Shown: positions 1-10,874, counted from the first letter of the stretch. The stretch is DNA of 64,000 bases from Mesorhizobium sp. C432A (GCF_030323145.1 NZ_CP100470.1:5559001-5623000), one strand, 5' to 3'. Translations and numbers: made by a program. The notes: a model not told the origin generated them from the sequence alone.

Positions 1-342
1 GGAGCGATGGCCGACTACATGGCCTCGCTCGACAGGCTGATCGCGCGCGGCGATCGCCTGCTGCTGCCCGGCCATGGCGGCCCGGTGACCGCGCCGCGCA
101 GCTTCATGCGCGGCCTCAAGACCCATCGCAAGATGCGCGAACGGGCGATCCTCGAACGGATCCGCGACAGCGACCGGACGATCCCGGACATGGTCAAGGC
201 TATCTACCGGGACACCGACCCGCGCCTGCATGGCGCCGCCGGCCTGTCGGTGCTTGCCCATCTCGAGGACCTGGTGGCGCGCGGCCTGGTTGCTACCCAG
301 GGTGACCCGGCCATCGACGGCGTTTTTGTGCCGGTGGGGTAG
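1..342 (+). CDS. MBL-fold metallo-hydrolase, C-terminal part (5' end outside window)
   Basis: The reading frame is open from the first base, so the gene begins upstream of the window. The visible ~113 residues start at the end of the metallo-beta-lactamase domain, where 'LLLPGHGGPV' carries the last metal-ligand His (PGHG). A helical winged-helix tail follows (KMRERAILERI, then 'LHGAAGLSVLAHLEDLVARG'), as in LACTB2-like hydrolases with a beta-lactamase-associated winged helix. The substrate cannot be inferred. The next gene converges on it with a 2-bp gap. Confidence 0.85.
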   Translation, partial: GAMADYMASLDRLIARGDRLLLPGHGGPVTAPRSFMRGLKTHRKMRERAILERIRDSDRTIPDMVKAIYRDTDPRLHGAAGLSVLAHLEDLVARGLVATQGDPAIDGVFVPVG

Positions 343-344
343 AA

Positions 345-1127
345 CTACTCAGCCGGCGCGGCACCCACCTGCCCTGCAACCTCCTGGTCGAGTTCGGCGA
401 GGAACCCGACGATGCGCGCCGCATTGTCGCCGAGGTCGTAGCGGCCGTAGCGGGAGGCTGAGCGCATGTCGACGACGATGGTGTCGCCATCATTGCTGAC
501 CCGGATGGCGACGTCGGCGGGCAGGCCTACGACGAAGCTCCGGGCAACGGCCGATATCGTCACCTCGTCTTGACCGTCCGTCACCGGATATGGCGCAGTA
601 AGTTGCCAATCGCGGCGGTCGAGCACGGTTTCAACGGCGTCGACGACGGTTTCGAACGGCAGATTGTAGCTGTGCCCGGTGACCAGCGGATAGGCGTCGG
701 CCTGCAGGCGCACTTCGCCAGGCGTTGGCGGCGCGAGCACGTTCATGTCCTTGGTGCGGTCGCTGGTCTCGAGCACCGGCGGATTGTCGAGGTCCGTCGA
801 AATGTCCCTCAGGGGCGGCGTGGTCGCCGCCAAATAGGTGGCAAAGCCGTAGGGCGTCAGCACCAGCAGCGCCAGCAGGGCGCCGACCGAGAGGTCGCGG
901 CCGCCACGGTCACCGAAATGCCACAGCCGGGACAAAGCGAGGCCGGCAAACAGCAAAGCGAACGCGGCAAGCAAGGCGACGATCGCCAGCACCCACAGGA
1001 AGGCCGGCGTTTCGACCAGTTCGAAATGATGGCCGGCCAGCACGGTGAGCAGCAGGACCAGGGCAAAAGCGCCCGTGCGCCGCGACCAGCCGGCCGCCTT
1101 CGATGTCTGCCGCTCGTCAATTTCCAT
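345..1127 (-). CDS. DUF1499 membrane protein
   Basis: A protein of about 260 residues. Three hydrophobic segments lie in the first half (around residues 18-35, 43-66 and 80-103), followed by a soluble DUF1499 domain with the conserved 'TAPYPVTDGQDEVTISAVARS' region and 'DMRSASRYGRYDLGDNAARI'. The function of DUF1499 is unknown; such proteins are widespread in alphaproteobacteria. I chose the ATG at 1127 (MEIDERQ). A GTG 27 bp upstream (1154) is in frame but has no visible ribosome site. A long palindrome lies just upstream, between this gene and the acyl-CoA ligase. Confidence 0.8.
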   Translation of the reverse strand: MEIDERQTSKAAGWSRRTGAFALVLLLTVLAGHHFELVETPAFLWVLAIVALLAAFALLFAGLALSRLWHFGDRGGRDLSVGALLALLVLTPYGFATYLAATTPPLRDISTDLDNPPVLETSDRTKDMNVLAPPTPGEVRLQADAYPLVTGHSYNLPFETVVDAVETVLDRRDWQLTAPYPVTDGQDEVTISAVARSFVVGLPADVAIRVSNDGDTIVVDMRSASRYGRYDLGDNAARIVGFLAELDQEVAGQVGAAPAE

Positions 1128-1160
1128 TGTCTTCAGCACCGCCCCAACCCGCACAGACGC

Positions 1161-1201
1161 TTAGAGCAAAGGATGCTCAAATTGAACATCCCCTGCCCTA
1201 A
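1161..1201 (-). terminator. Long imperfect palindrome, likely RNA hairpin after the acyl-CoA ligase gene
   Basis: Two 20-nt arms (1161-1180 and 1182-1201) flank one central base. Read as minus-strand RNA, all 20 positions pair: 16 Watson-Crick and four G-U wobbles. On the plus strand the same four positions would be A-C mismatches. This asymmetry favours an RNA structure on the minus strand, 49 bp downstream of the acyl-CoA ligase stop. There is no U-run after it, so it may be a 3'-end stabiliser or a repeat element rather than a classical terminator. Confidence 0.55.
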
Positions 1202-1249
1202 CGTTTTTGCGGCCGGTAGCTTGAAGGTCAAGGAAACGCACGGTCCCGG

Positions 1250-2878
1250 TCAATCCGTCGGCAGGCGGTAGTCGCTGAACTGCTTGCGCAAGGTGATCTT
1301 CTGGATCTTGCCGGTGGCGGTGTGCGGGATTTCACTGACGAAAGCGACGTCGTCGGGTATCCACCATTTCGGCACCTTGCCGTCCATGAACGCCAGTATA
1401 TCGGCCTTGCTCGGCTCCTTGCCGGGCTTGGCGACCACGACCAGCAAGGGCCGCTCGCCCCATTTCGAATGATGGACGCCGATCGCCGCGGCCTCGGCGA
1501 CATCGGGATGGCCGACGGCGAGGTTCTCCAGGTCGATGGTCGATATCCACTCGCCGCCCGACTTGATGACGTCCTTGGCGCGATCGGTGATCTGCATGTA
1601 GCCGCCGGAATCGATATGGGCGACATCGCCAGTGTCGAACCAGCCGTCCTTGTCGAACTGCTCGGCTCCGACGCCGCCATAATAGGCGCTGGCGACGGCT
1701 GGACCGCGCACCTTCAGCCGGCCGAAGGTCTTGCCGTCCCAAGGCAGTTCCTTGTCGTCGTCATCCGTCACCTTCATCTCGACCCCGAAGGGCGGGTAGC
1801 CCTGCTTGCCCTGGATATCGAGCCGGTCCTCGCCCTCGAGCGCTTGATACTGCGGCTTCATGGTGCACAGCGTGCCGAGCGGTGACATTTCGGTCATGCC
1901 CCAGGCATGGATGACTTCGACACCGTAATTGTCCTGGAATTTCCTGATGATGGCGCGCGGGCAGGACGAGCCGCCGATGACGACTTTGCTGAGATAGGGA
2001 AGCTTCTTGCCGGTGTCTTCCAGATGCTGCAGCAGCATCATCCAGACGGTCGGCACGGCGGCGCTGAAGGTCACCTTCTCGGTGTCGAGCAGCTCGTAGA
2101 TCGAGGCGCCGTCCATCTTGCAACCGGGCATGACCAGCTTGGCGCCGATCATCGGCGCGCTCTGGCCAAGGCCCCAGGCATTGGCATGAAACATCGGCAC
2201 GACGGGGAGGATCGTGTCCCGCGCGGAGAGGCCCATGGCGTCGGGCATGGCAGCAATCATGGCATGCAGCACATTCGAGCGGTGGCTGTAGAGCACACCT
2301 TTGGGATCGCCCGTCGTGCCGGAGGTGTAGCACATGCCGGCTGCGGTGTTTTCGCCGAAAACCTTCCAGGCGAAGTCGCCATCGGCCTCGTTCAACCAGT
2401 CCTCATAGGCAACCACATTCGACAGCGTCGTTTCAGGCAGATGCGCCTTGTCGGTCAGGACGATCACCTTTTTCAGCGATTTGACCGCGCCGGCGATCTT
2501 TTCCAGCAGCGGCATGAAGGTCAGGTCGACGAAGATCCCTCTATCCTGCGCATTGTTCATGATCCAGACGATCTGCTCGGGGAACAAACGCGGGTTGAGC
2601 GTATGGTAGATGGCGCCGATGCCCATGATGCCGTACCAGGCCTCTATGTGGCGCGCCGTGTTCCAGGCCAGGGTCGCGATGCGGTCGCCGAGCACAAAGC
2701 CATCGCGCTCCAACCGTTGAGCGACCTTGAGCGCGCGGCGATGAACTTCAGCATAGGTGGTGCGAACGACAGGACCTTCGATCGAGCGCGAGACGATCTC
2801 GCGCGTCCCGTGCTGCCGCTCGGCATTGTCGATCAGCTTGTGGCAGAGCAGCGGCCATTCCTGCATCAGTCCGAGCAT
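1250..2878 (-). CDS. AMP-forming fatty acyl-CoA / 3-methylmercaptopropionyl-CoA ligase family enzyme
   Basis: A 542-residue member of the acyl-adenylate (ANL) family. It activates a carboxylic acid with ATP and joins it to CoA. Visible motifs are the P-loop '[12 protein letters not shown]' (around residue 187), '[10 protein letters not shown]', '[12 protein letters not shown]' and the C-terminal catalytic Lys in 'TATGKIQK'. The opening [11 protein letters not shown] and the general pattern fit long-chain acyl-CoA synthetases and DmdB-like ligases; I cannot tell the substrate. The start is the ATG at 2878, preceded by a good GGGAGGA site. The open frame continues 168 codons further upstream, but that part lies antisense to the pentad-repeat gene and is not protein-like. 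Confidence 0.9.
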   Translation of the reverse strand: MLGLMQEWPLLCHKLIDNAERQHGTREIVSRSIEGPVVRTTYAEVHRRALKVAQRLERDGFVLGDRIATLAWNTARHIEAWYGIMGIGAIYHTLNPRLFPEQIVWIMNNAQDRGIFVDLTFMPLLEKIAGAVKSLKKVIVLTDKAHLPETTLSNVVAYEDWLNEADGDFAWKVFGENTAAGMCYTSGTTGDPKGVLYSHRSNVLHAMIAAMPDAMGLSARDTILPVVPMFHANAWGLGQSAPMIGAKLVMPGCKMDGASIYELLDTEKVTFSAAVPTVWMMLLQHLEDTGKKLPYLSKVVIGGSSCPRAIIRKFQDNYGVEVIHAWGMTEMSPLGTLCTMKPQYQALEGEDRLDIQGKQGYPPFGVEMKVTDDDDKELPWDGKTFGRLKVRGPAVASAYYGGVGAEQFDKDGWFDTGDVAHIDSGGYMQITDRAKDVIKSGGEWISTIDLENLAVGHPDVAEAAAIGVHHSKWGERPLLVVVAKPGKEPSKADILAFMDGKVPKWWIPDDVAFVSEIPHTATGKIQKITLRKQFSDYRLPTD

Positions 2879-3088
2879 CTGGTTCCTCCCATTGCTTCCT
2901 CGTTTTTCCCGTCTTTTGTTCCATTGTGGGACGAACGGACGGATTGTCCAGCCATGACGTCTCCAACCGTTAACGGCTGAAGCAAGCAGTGATCGAAAGG
3001 CGGGGAAAACCGCCACAATCCGGCCATCGTCGACGTTAAGGTTCGTTAACGGGGTAGGGGTGCGGATTGGCGACTGAAAGAGGTTCGC

Positions 3089-3550
3089 ATGGACACGCAG
3101 CTCGACGGCAAGCAGATCGACGGCAAGCAGATCGATTACAGGCAGATCGACGACAGGCAGCTGGATGACAGCGAGGCCCAAGACGTGCAGTTGGACGATA
3201 TTCAACTCGACGACAAAGAGCTTGAAGACACGCTTGCCGCAAGTCTGGCCGATCTCGTGCCGGAGGCCAAAAAGGTCTCCGAAGACGAATTTGTCGAGGT
3301 GGTCGGCGGCGCCCTTGAAGCGGTCGGCGGCACGCTGCTGTTCAAAATGTGCGTCCAGAACGAAGGCGAAGGCCAGCATGTCGCCGCCGCATCGATCGGC
3401 GATGGCGGCAATCGCCAGTTCCTGCTGCTCACCTTGCCGACAGGCGGCGGCCCACTGAAGGTCGAGACGACGTCAAGAAGCACCAACCCGGTAGCCGGTA
3501 TTGCCGCGGCCTATGCCGGCCTCATGGACGTGTTCAAGACCGCAGCCTGA
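3089..3550 (+). CDS. Hypothetical protein with acidic N-terminal pentad repeats and a double-glycine-like motif
   Basis: A 153-residue protein that I do not recognise. Residues 4-48 are nine consecutive pentads of the form Q-(L/I)-D-x-x (QLDGK, QIDGK, QIDYR, QIDDR, QLDDS and so on), strongly acidic. Then comes 'KKVSEDEFVEVVGGALEAVGG', which recalls the double-glycine leaders of exported peptides, followed by about 85 residues ending in a helix (PVAGIAAAYAGLMDVFKTAA). There is one Cys and no membrane segment. The ATG at 3089 has an AGAGG site. The pentads lack the small residue of canonical A(D/N)Lxx pentapeptide repeats. No transporter, peptidase or modification enzyme lies nearby, so a secreted-peptide role is speculation. 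Confidence 0.7.
   Translation: MDTQLDGKQIDGKQIDYRQIDDRQLDDSEAQDVQLDDIQLDDKELEDTLAASLADLVPEAKKVSEDEFVEVVGGALEAVGGTLLFKMCVQNEGEGQHVAAASIGDGGNRQFLLLTLPTGGGPLKVETTSRSTNPVAGIAAAYAGLMDVFKTAA
3098..3232 (+). repeat. Coding tandem repeat, nine 15-bp units
   Basis: Nine in-frame 15-bp units, beginning CAG-CTC-GAC-GGC-AAG and CAG-ATC-GAC-GGC-AAG. The first five are most alike; the last four have drifted in DNA but keep the D and acidic pattern in the protein. The array looks like slippage expansion kept in frame. Confidence 0.85.
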
Positions 3551-3709
3551 GCATTCCACGCGGGATCGTTTTTAGTGATCGGAAGGCCAGCTCTGGGCTA
3601 CTGGCGAAGGCTTGCGCAACGGGTTCTCCAGACACATTTTAGAGACATGGGAAGCATCCCGCACGCTCTCAATCGGACTGTGCTCCCAATCGAACAAGGA
3701 GAACCCCGC

Positions 3710-4099
3710 ATGGACCAGATCGCCAACCCCGCCCCCGGCTTTCAGAGCAATCCCGGCAAGGTCATCACCGTCGAACCCTATCGCGGTACCGTGGTCGTGC
3801 GTGCCGGCGATACGGTGATCGCCTCATCGACGCGGGCGAAGCTTCTGTCCGAACCGCCCTACCGCCAGGCATTCTACATCCCCTTCGAAGACATCGACTT
3901 CACCCAGCTCGGCAAAACCACCCTGTCGACCCACTGCCCCTACAAGGGCGACGCCAGCTACTGGAGCGTGCTGCCGGCCAGCGAGACCGGCAAGGACGCA
4001 ATGTGGGGCTATGAGCAGCCGTTCGACGAAATGGCTGAGATTCGCGACCACGGCGCCTTCTATCCCGACAGGGTGACGATCGAAGCAGCACCGGCCTGA
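3710..4099 (+). CDS. DUF427 domain protein
   Basis: A 129-residue protein. It shows the DUF427 pattern: 'VRAGDTVIASSTRAKLLSE', 'YIPFEDID', 'STHCPYKGDASYWS', 'YEQPFDEMAEIRDHGAFYPDRV'. DUF427 proteins are small soluble beta-rich proteins of unknown biochemical role. The start is the ATG at 3710, with AAGGAG 9 bp upstream. An upstream in-frame ATG at 3575 would add 45 residues that do not look like the family. Confidence 0.88.
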   Translation: MDQIANPAPGFQSNPGKVITVEPYRGTVVVRAGDTVIASSTRAKLLSEPPYRQAFYIPFEDIDFTQLGKTTLSTHCPYKGDASYWSVLPASETGKDAMWGYEQPFDEMAEIRDHGAFYPDRVTIEAAPA

Positions 4100-4125
4100 G
4101 CAAGCGACTCAAGCCGCCGTTGCTC

Positions 4126-4189
4126 GCTTCGTCATCCCAGGGTCTTCGCGACGGAGCTTCGCTCCTGTTTCATCCTGGGATGACGAAGC
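4126..4189. repeat. Intergenic palindromic element (family copy 1)
   Basis: Perfect 16-nt arms (4126-4141 and 4174-4189) enclose a smaller hairpin, GGAGC-TTC-GCTCC (4153-4165). The outer arm contains TTCGTCATCCCAGG. It shares TTCGTCATCC(C/T)AGG and the matching right arm with the element at 29996-30056. It lies between convergent DUF427 and deacetylase genes and may act as a bidirectional transcript end. Confidence 0.8.
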
Positions 4190-4264
4190 TCAGAGGCCTC
4201 GGCTAATCTCAAACGTCGGCGACGTCAGTCCAAAGGCGGTGAAACTGCCTGCCGCCGCCTGATC

Positions 4265-5035
4265 CTAATCAGTCGTCCCGTCGTTGCCGACACCGTCGGC
4301 GTCATCCAGCCGCACGAACATCAGCCCCTTGGCCTTCAGCGCGAGCAGACCTTGCACGACGCCCTCGCCGGCGGCGTGGGTCGGCTGGTTGATGTGGGCG
4401 ATGATGACATCGCCATCCTTGGCGGCGGCGATGCGCCGGGCGGTTTCTTTTGCGCCGAGCAACGAGCCGCCATCGCCGTTGATCGAAAAGCCGGCGACCT
4501 TGAAGCCAAGCTTGCGGATCATGGCGATAGCCGACGGGCTGTATTCGGCGGTCGCGCCGCGAAACCATTTCGGCGCCGGCTCGCCGGTGCCAGCGAGAGC
4601 GGCAGCGCCCGATTCGACTTCGGCCTGCACCGCTTCCGGGCTGCCGGCGCTGCGGATGCCATAGATCTTGCGCGGCGTGTCGACGGCCGGGATGTGATGG
4701 CCGCCATGGTTTTCCAGTTCGAACAGGTCCGGATGCGCGCGCATGATCTCGACGGCGGCGGCGTTGCGCTTCAGCCAGATACCGGTGACGAAGATCGTCG
4801 CCGGAATCCGGTTCTCCACCAGCGCCGACAGGATCCTCGTATCGGTCTGGCCGCCGCAGGCGTCGAGCGTAAGCGCGACGCGGCCGACACTGCTACCGTC
4901 CTCAGCCTTCAGATGCAGCGCCGGCTCGACAAGCGGCGCGGCCTGGGCCGAGGACACGGCCACGATAGATAGCGCCAAGGCGCAAAACAGCTTTTGCAAG
5001 GGATGCCTGTCTTGTCTGAGAATCGGCGCTGTCAT
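4265..5035 (-). CDS. Exported polysaccharide deacetylase family protein
   Basis: A 256-residue protein with an N-terminal signal peptide (hydrophobic 'LFCALALSIVAVSSAQA', cleavage likely after AQA near residue 32). A NodB-type fold follows. 'VALTLDACGG' holds the first Asp motif and 'ENHGGHHIP' the metal-binding His motif. 'WFRGATAEYS' stands where other members have RPPxG. The likely activity is removal of N- or O-acetyl groups from cell-envelope sugars in the periplasm; the substrate is unknown. The start is the ATG at 5035, because the 78 codons upstream in this frame are not family-like and would bury the signal peptide. Confidence 0.82.
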   Translation of the reverse strand: MTAPILRQDRHPLQKLFCALALSIVAVSSAQAAPLVEPALHLKAEDGSSVGRVALTLDACGGQTDTRILSALVENRIPATIFVTGIWLKRNAAAVEIMRAHPDLFELENHGGHHIPAVDTPRKIYGIRSAGSPEAVQAEVESGAAALAGTGEPAPKWFRGATAEYSPSAIAMIRKLGFKVAGFSINGDGGSLLGAKETARRIAAAKDGDVIIAHINQPTHAAGEGVVQGLLALKAKGLMFVRLDDADGVGNDGTTD

Positions 5036-5124
5036 AGCCGCATCCCAGGACCCGCAACAAGGCGGAAATCGGGATAGTGGCCGTGAGAAAGCTGATATCC
5101 CGACAATGTGACCGCCGCGCACCG

Positions 5125-6225
5125 TCAGACGGCGTGTTCCAGTTCCACATGCGTGCGTGACAGGACTTCGCGCACGGCCGCGACGACCGGTTCGACCTCG
5201 AGGCGCCAGACGCAGCAGGCCTTGCTGGGATCGAGCGGATTGCACAGGCTGCCCGCCACGCAATTGCACGGCATGGATGGCTGCAAGGCGAGGCTGGGCA
5301 CGCCGACCGGTCCCCAGACGGCCGGGCTGGTCAGGCCGAAAAGGCCGACAACCGGCGTTCCGGCCGCTGCTGCCATGTGCATGGGGCCGCTCTCATTGCC
5401 GACAAACAGCCGCGCCTGCTGCAACACCGCCAGCAGCGTTTCCAGCGACAGCGCGCCGACGAGGTTGACGATCGACGCGGCACTGGCGAGGATCTGCTCG
5501 GCCGGCTTGCGCTCGTCAGGGCCGCCGACGAGTACGAAATCCAGTCCGGTTTCGCGCGAAATCGTGTCGATCACGGCGGCAAAGCGTTCATGCTGCCAGC
5601 GCCGGCCGTGAAAACTTGCGCCGGCATGCACCGCGATAAAGCCGTTTGGCCGCAAATGGTGTTTGTCCAGCAATGCCTGGGCCCTCGCCGTCTCCATCGG
5701 CAATGGCCGAATCGACGGCACCCGCACGCGCAGGCCGACGCCGAGCGGCTCGAGCGGCGAAAGGTAGCGGTAGAGATAGTGACGTTCGCCAAAACCGAAC
5801 GGCTCGGCAAAGACATTGGCGGGCTGGCGCTCATGCCAGCGCAGCGGCCTTTCCGGAGGATTGTAGCCGATGCGGGTGCTGGCGTTGAGGAACCTGACGA
5901 TGAGCCGCGATGTCTTTGAATCGGTGAGGTCGATGGTCAGGTCGAAACGGAATTGGCGCAGCTTGCTGATCATAGAATAGAGCTCGCGCCCACGCTCCAG
6001 CGGGGTGCCGCGCATGGCGGCGCGGCGGAAGCTGACGACCTCGGCGGCGATGCCGTGCGCGGTGACGAAACTGGCGAGGCGCGCCTCGCAGAGAAAGACG
6101 ATCCTGACACCGGGATATTCGAGCTGCAGGTTCTTGGCGAGCGTGGAGGACAGAACAATATCGCCGATGAACTTGGTCTGGATAATCAGGATCGAGCGGA
6201 AGGGTCTGGGCGAAATCTGTAACAT
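5125..6225 (-). CDS. Glycosyltransferase family 9 (heptosyltransferase-like)
   Basis: A 366-residue GT9/GT-B enzyme. The N-terminus has 'ILIIQTKFIGDIVLSSTLAKNL', typical of ADP-heptose:LPS heptosyltransferases. The C-terminal nucleotide-binding half has 'AVHAGASFHGRRW', 'FVLVGGPDE' and 'FVGNESGPMHMAAAAGTPVVGLFG'. It probably adds a sugar to lipopolysaccharide core at the inner membrane; donor and acceptor are not deducible. Five Cys cluster near the C-terminus (MPCNCVAGSLC...ACCVW). It is encoded upstream of the deacetylase on the same strand, 89 bp apart, so both may act on surface polysaccharide. Confidence 0.88.
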   Translation of the reverse strand: MLQISPRPFRSILIIQTKFIGDIVLSSTLAKNLQLEYPGVRIVFLCEARLASFVTAHGIAAEVVSFRRAAMRGTPLERGRELYSMISKLRQFRFDLTIDLTDSKTSRLIVRFLNASTRIGYNPPERPLRWHERQPANVFAEPFGFGERHYLYRYLSPLEPLGVGLRVRVPSIRPLPMETARAQALLDKHHLRPNGFIAVHAGASFHGRRWQHERFAAVIDTISRETGLDFVLVGGPDERKPAEQILASAASIVNLVGALSLETLLAVLQQARLFVGNESGPMHMAAAAGTPVVGLFGLTSPAVWGPVGVPSLALQPSMPCNCVAGSLCNPLDPSKACCVWRLEVEPVVAAVREVLSRTHVELEHAV

Positions 6226-6345
6226 CTTTTTCTCGGCACCGGGCGGGTTGGGGGGCCGTGAAATTGGGAAGAAACGATGTCGGGATTGCGTGTTGGGGCG
6301 CGCACATCAGCGTGAATTTGCTTACAAAATCGTAAGCTTAGCGCC

Positions 6346-6371
6346 AAACGGCCACCCACGGGTGGCCGTTT
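6346..6371 (-). terminator. Strong hairpin downstream of ppdK
   Basis: Perfect 12-nt arms (AAACGGCCACCC and its complement) with a 2-nt nominal loop, 28 bp past the ppdK stop. The arms end in AAA/TTT, so it could serve as a bidirectional rho-independent terminator, although the U-run is short. Confidence 0.7.
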
Positions 6372-6399
6372 CATCGATACCGAAAGGACTGTGTCGAAA

Positions 6400-9105
<2,706 letters not shown>

Positions 9106-9320
9106 GCTCGCCCTCCAAGTCCTCGGAAGATAGAACACCGGGGCCAAGACCCGGTTCCCCCGCGTTCCGACCCGAGCGTTATTATGCTGCAGTGCGAAAG
9201 GCAAGGTGTGGCAGCGAAGCCCGGCGACTACAATCGATTAAGCAAAAGCTGCGTCGAAAAGACTTGCCGGATCGCTGCCCAGGATATAGAACATATAGGG
9301 AACAAATTGGGAGCAGCGTG

Positions 9321-9665
9321 ATGAAACTCAACGGAAAACTCGACTATCTCGAACTGCCCGCGACCGGCGCGACGCTGGACAGCGTCAAGGCTTTCTACAG
9401 CGCCGCCTTCTCGTGGTCGTTCACCGATTACGGGCCGACCTATTCGGCCTTCGGCGAAGGGCTCGATGGCGGCTTCCAGGCCGATGCAGCGGAGGCGCCG
9501 GCGAAACCATTGCCGGTGCTCTATTCGCAGGATCTGGAAGCAACGCTCGACGTTGTCGAAAGCGCCGGCGGCACGATCGTCAAGCCGATATTCTCGTTCC
9601 CGGGCGGCAGGCGGTTCCATTTCACCGATCCCGCTGGCAACGAGTTGGCGGTCTGGGGCGAATAG
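9321..9665 (+). CDS. VOC (glyoxalase/bleomycin resistance) family protein
   Basis: A 114-residue single-domain VOC protein. It starts MKLNGKLDYLELPATGATLD and ends 'RRFHFTDPAGNELAVWGE', with the late Glu that serves as a metal ligand in many members. The role is unknown; related proteins act as small-molecule lyases, isomerases or binding proteins. The ATG at 9321 was chosen because 43 upstream in-frame codons are unlike the family. It diverges from ppdK. Confidence 0.85.
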   Translation: MKLNGKLDYLELPATGATLDSVKAFYSAAFSWSFTDYGPTYSAFGEGLDGGFQADAAEAPAKPLPVLYSQDLEATLDVVESAGGTIVKPIFSFPGGRRFHFTDPAGNELAVWGE

Positions 9666-9775
9666 CGCGTCCCCGCGCCAAGCGGTGGATCAGTTTTGCA
9701 CAGTGGCCAACTCGGCATTGAGCTTTCGTGCCGCTCGTCCTATAAGGCCGCGCGCAACGGGCAAAGCTCGCTTGC

Positions 9776-9850
9776 TGGGGCGTCGCCAAGTGGTAAGGCA
9801 TCGGTTTTTGGTACCGACATTCCCAGGTTCGAATCCTGGCGCCCCAGCCA
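9776..9850 (+). tRNA. tRNA-Gln (anticodon TTG)
   Basis: A full cloverleaf: 7-bp acceptor stem TGGGGCG/CGCCCCA, discriminator G and an encoded 3' CCA (9848-9850). The anticodon loop reads T-T-TTG-G-T with a 5-bp stem, and the T-arm is CCCAG-GTTCGAA-TCCTGG-like. Read in reverse, this region yields the familiar spurious 'GAPGFEPG' peptide. Confidence 0.97.
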
Positions 9851-9967
9851 AATCACATGCCTTTGGAATCAATGATTTACCGACCTTGTCGATGGCTGCC
9901 GTCAGGAGCTATCTGACTCCCACGCGACCCCGACTCCGTTGACAGAGCCGGGGCCGTGCGGAGAGGA

Positions 9968-10276
9968 TCAGTAATCGTTGTCGTCCTGGATGACGACGGG
10001 ATGATGCCGATGATGTCGATAATAGCGATGATGGCTGCGCTCGATCGAGCCGGTCACGATGACCGTATCCCGGCGATGATGTCTGCGGCCGTGGTCGTAG
10101 AAGGCAACCGTGCCGTGTCTGCGGTGATGAAGGCGTTGACCCTGGTCATTGATGACCTTTACGCTCCTGTGATGATGTCGATGGTGGGTCGTGATGACCA
10201 CGTCAGCTTCGGCTGCCGGAGCTATCGTCGGCATGGCAATGAACAGCGCCAAGGCGCTCACGATCATTGTTTTCAT
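9968..10276 (-). CDS. Small exported histidine-rich protein
   Basis: 102 residues. A signal peptide (MKTMIVSALALFIAMPTIAPAAEA) is followed by an almost entirely polar mature part with many His in clusters (HHRHHHR, LHHRRH, RRHHRR, SHHRYYRHHRHH) and an acidic end (DDNDY). It has no Cys or membrane segment after the signal. The composition suggests binding of divalent metal in the periplasm or outside the cell, but no named family was recognised. The ATG has a good GGTGGAG site 8 bp upstream. A small hairpin (10298-10317) lies in the leader. Confidence 0.75.
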   Translation of the reverse strand: MKTMIVSALALFIAMPTIAPAAEADVVITTHHRHHHRSVKVINDQGQRLHHRRHGTVAFYDHGRRHHRRDTVIVTGSIERSHHRYYRHHRHHPVVIQDDNDY

Positions 10277-10643
10277 TGTAATATCTCCACCTGCTAATTA
10301 TCCCTTCGCGGGGATAACCGCGTCCCATCCCTTTGGTTCCGAGTAGCGTCGTCGGTCCACGGGCGCGATCAGTGACGGCTGCTCCCGTGCAACACGGCGT
10401 ATCGAAAGAAGAAGTTGCGACAGCAGCTCCTGTTGGCAACTTCTGGTAAAGGCGCTCTTTCAAGCCGACCACCAGGGTTACGCCACTCGACAAAGGAGCG
10501 CTGCACAGGACCCTTCTATGTCGTCGCGTTCGATCTCCTGATCTGTGACGGGAAACACCCGTCTTGCGAGGAAGACCGTCGGCACAATTTGTGAGATTTA
10601 CGAGACCAATCAGGCCATCTTAGATCGCCTAAGTCGGGCCGTC
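10277..10643. other. Gene-poor interval with leader hairpin and a short ligase-like relic
   Basis: It holds the leader of the His-rich gene, with the 7-bp hairpin TTATCCC-N6-GGGATAA (10298-10317), and a 28-codon stretch resembling a DNA ligase fragment (10508-10594). The rest shows no convincing coding frame. Base composition appears lower in GC than the flanking core genes. Confidence 0.5.
10508..10594 (+). pseudogene. Possible relic of an ATP-dependent DNA ligase
   Basis: The frame ending at the TGA of 10592 reads 'GPFYVVAFDLLICDGKHPS' and then loses resemblance. The core 'FDLL..DG' matches nucleotidyltransferase motif IIIa of ATP-dependent DNA ligases (LigC/LigD type), where 'AFDLLxLDGxDL' is usual. 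Only about 20 residues agree, no start codon is evident, and the other motifs are missing. Chance similarity is quite possible. Confidence 0.25.
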
Positions 10644-10874
10644 TCAGATCCCGTAAGAAAGTGCAAGGTAAACCACCGGCGCCAAGATCAGCAGAACCGC
10701 GATTCCGATAACCACTGCGATTGCCAGGCGCTCTGTTCGCCTGACAAGCTCAGCGACCTTGTCGTCGTCAGCCGATGGTATGAGGTCAAGAACGGAAGAA
10801 ACCTCCGCAGGACTGTCGTTGTCGTTTGCGGGTCGGGTTGCGCCGTCACGCACAGATCTCTGGACAAAGGTCAC
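10644..10874 (-). CDS. Small single-span membrane protein, uncharacterised
   Basis: About 76 residues. A polar N-terminus with the 'RPANDND' stretch often seen in rhizobial small proteins is followed by an amphipathic segment and one C-terminal membrane span (LAIAVVIGIAVLLILAPVVYLAL). The start is uncertain: I prefer GTG at 10874 because GAGG lies 6 bp upstream. A GTG at 10916 would add 14 residues but sits 2 bp from a strong hairpin and has no visible ribosome site. No function is inferred. Confidence 0.5.
   Translation of the reverse strand: MTFVQRSVRDGATRPANDNDSPAEVSSVLDLIPSADDDKVAELVRRTERLAIAVVIGIAVLLILAPVVYLALSYGI

Noticed and set aside
3036..3050. TTAA-N6-TTAAC upstream of the pentad-repeat gene as a CtrA site
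   Set aside because: The spacer is six rather than seven bases, so it does not meet the consensus; noted only as a possible weak site.
2879..3379. 168-codon N-terminal extension of the acyl-CoA ligase
   Set aside because: It mirrors the pentad-repeat gene (Val/Leu/Asp repeats) and the ATG at 2878 has a strong ribosome site.
9690..9872. Minus-strand peptide containing 'GAPGFEPG' over tRNA-Gln
   Set aside because: Well-known false gene created by reading the T-arm of tRNAs in reverse.
10203..10493. 96-codon minus-strand frame upstream of the His-rich gene
   Set aside because: Overlaps the start of the His-rich gene in another frame and has no protein-like composition.
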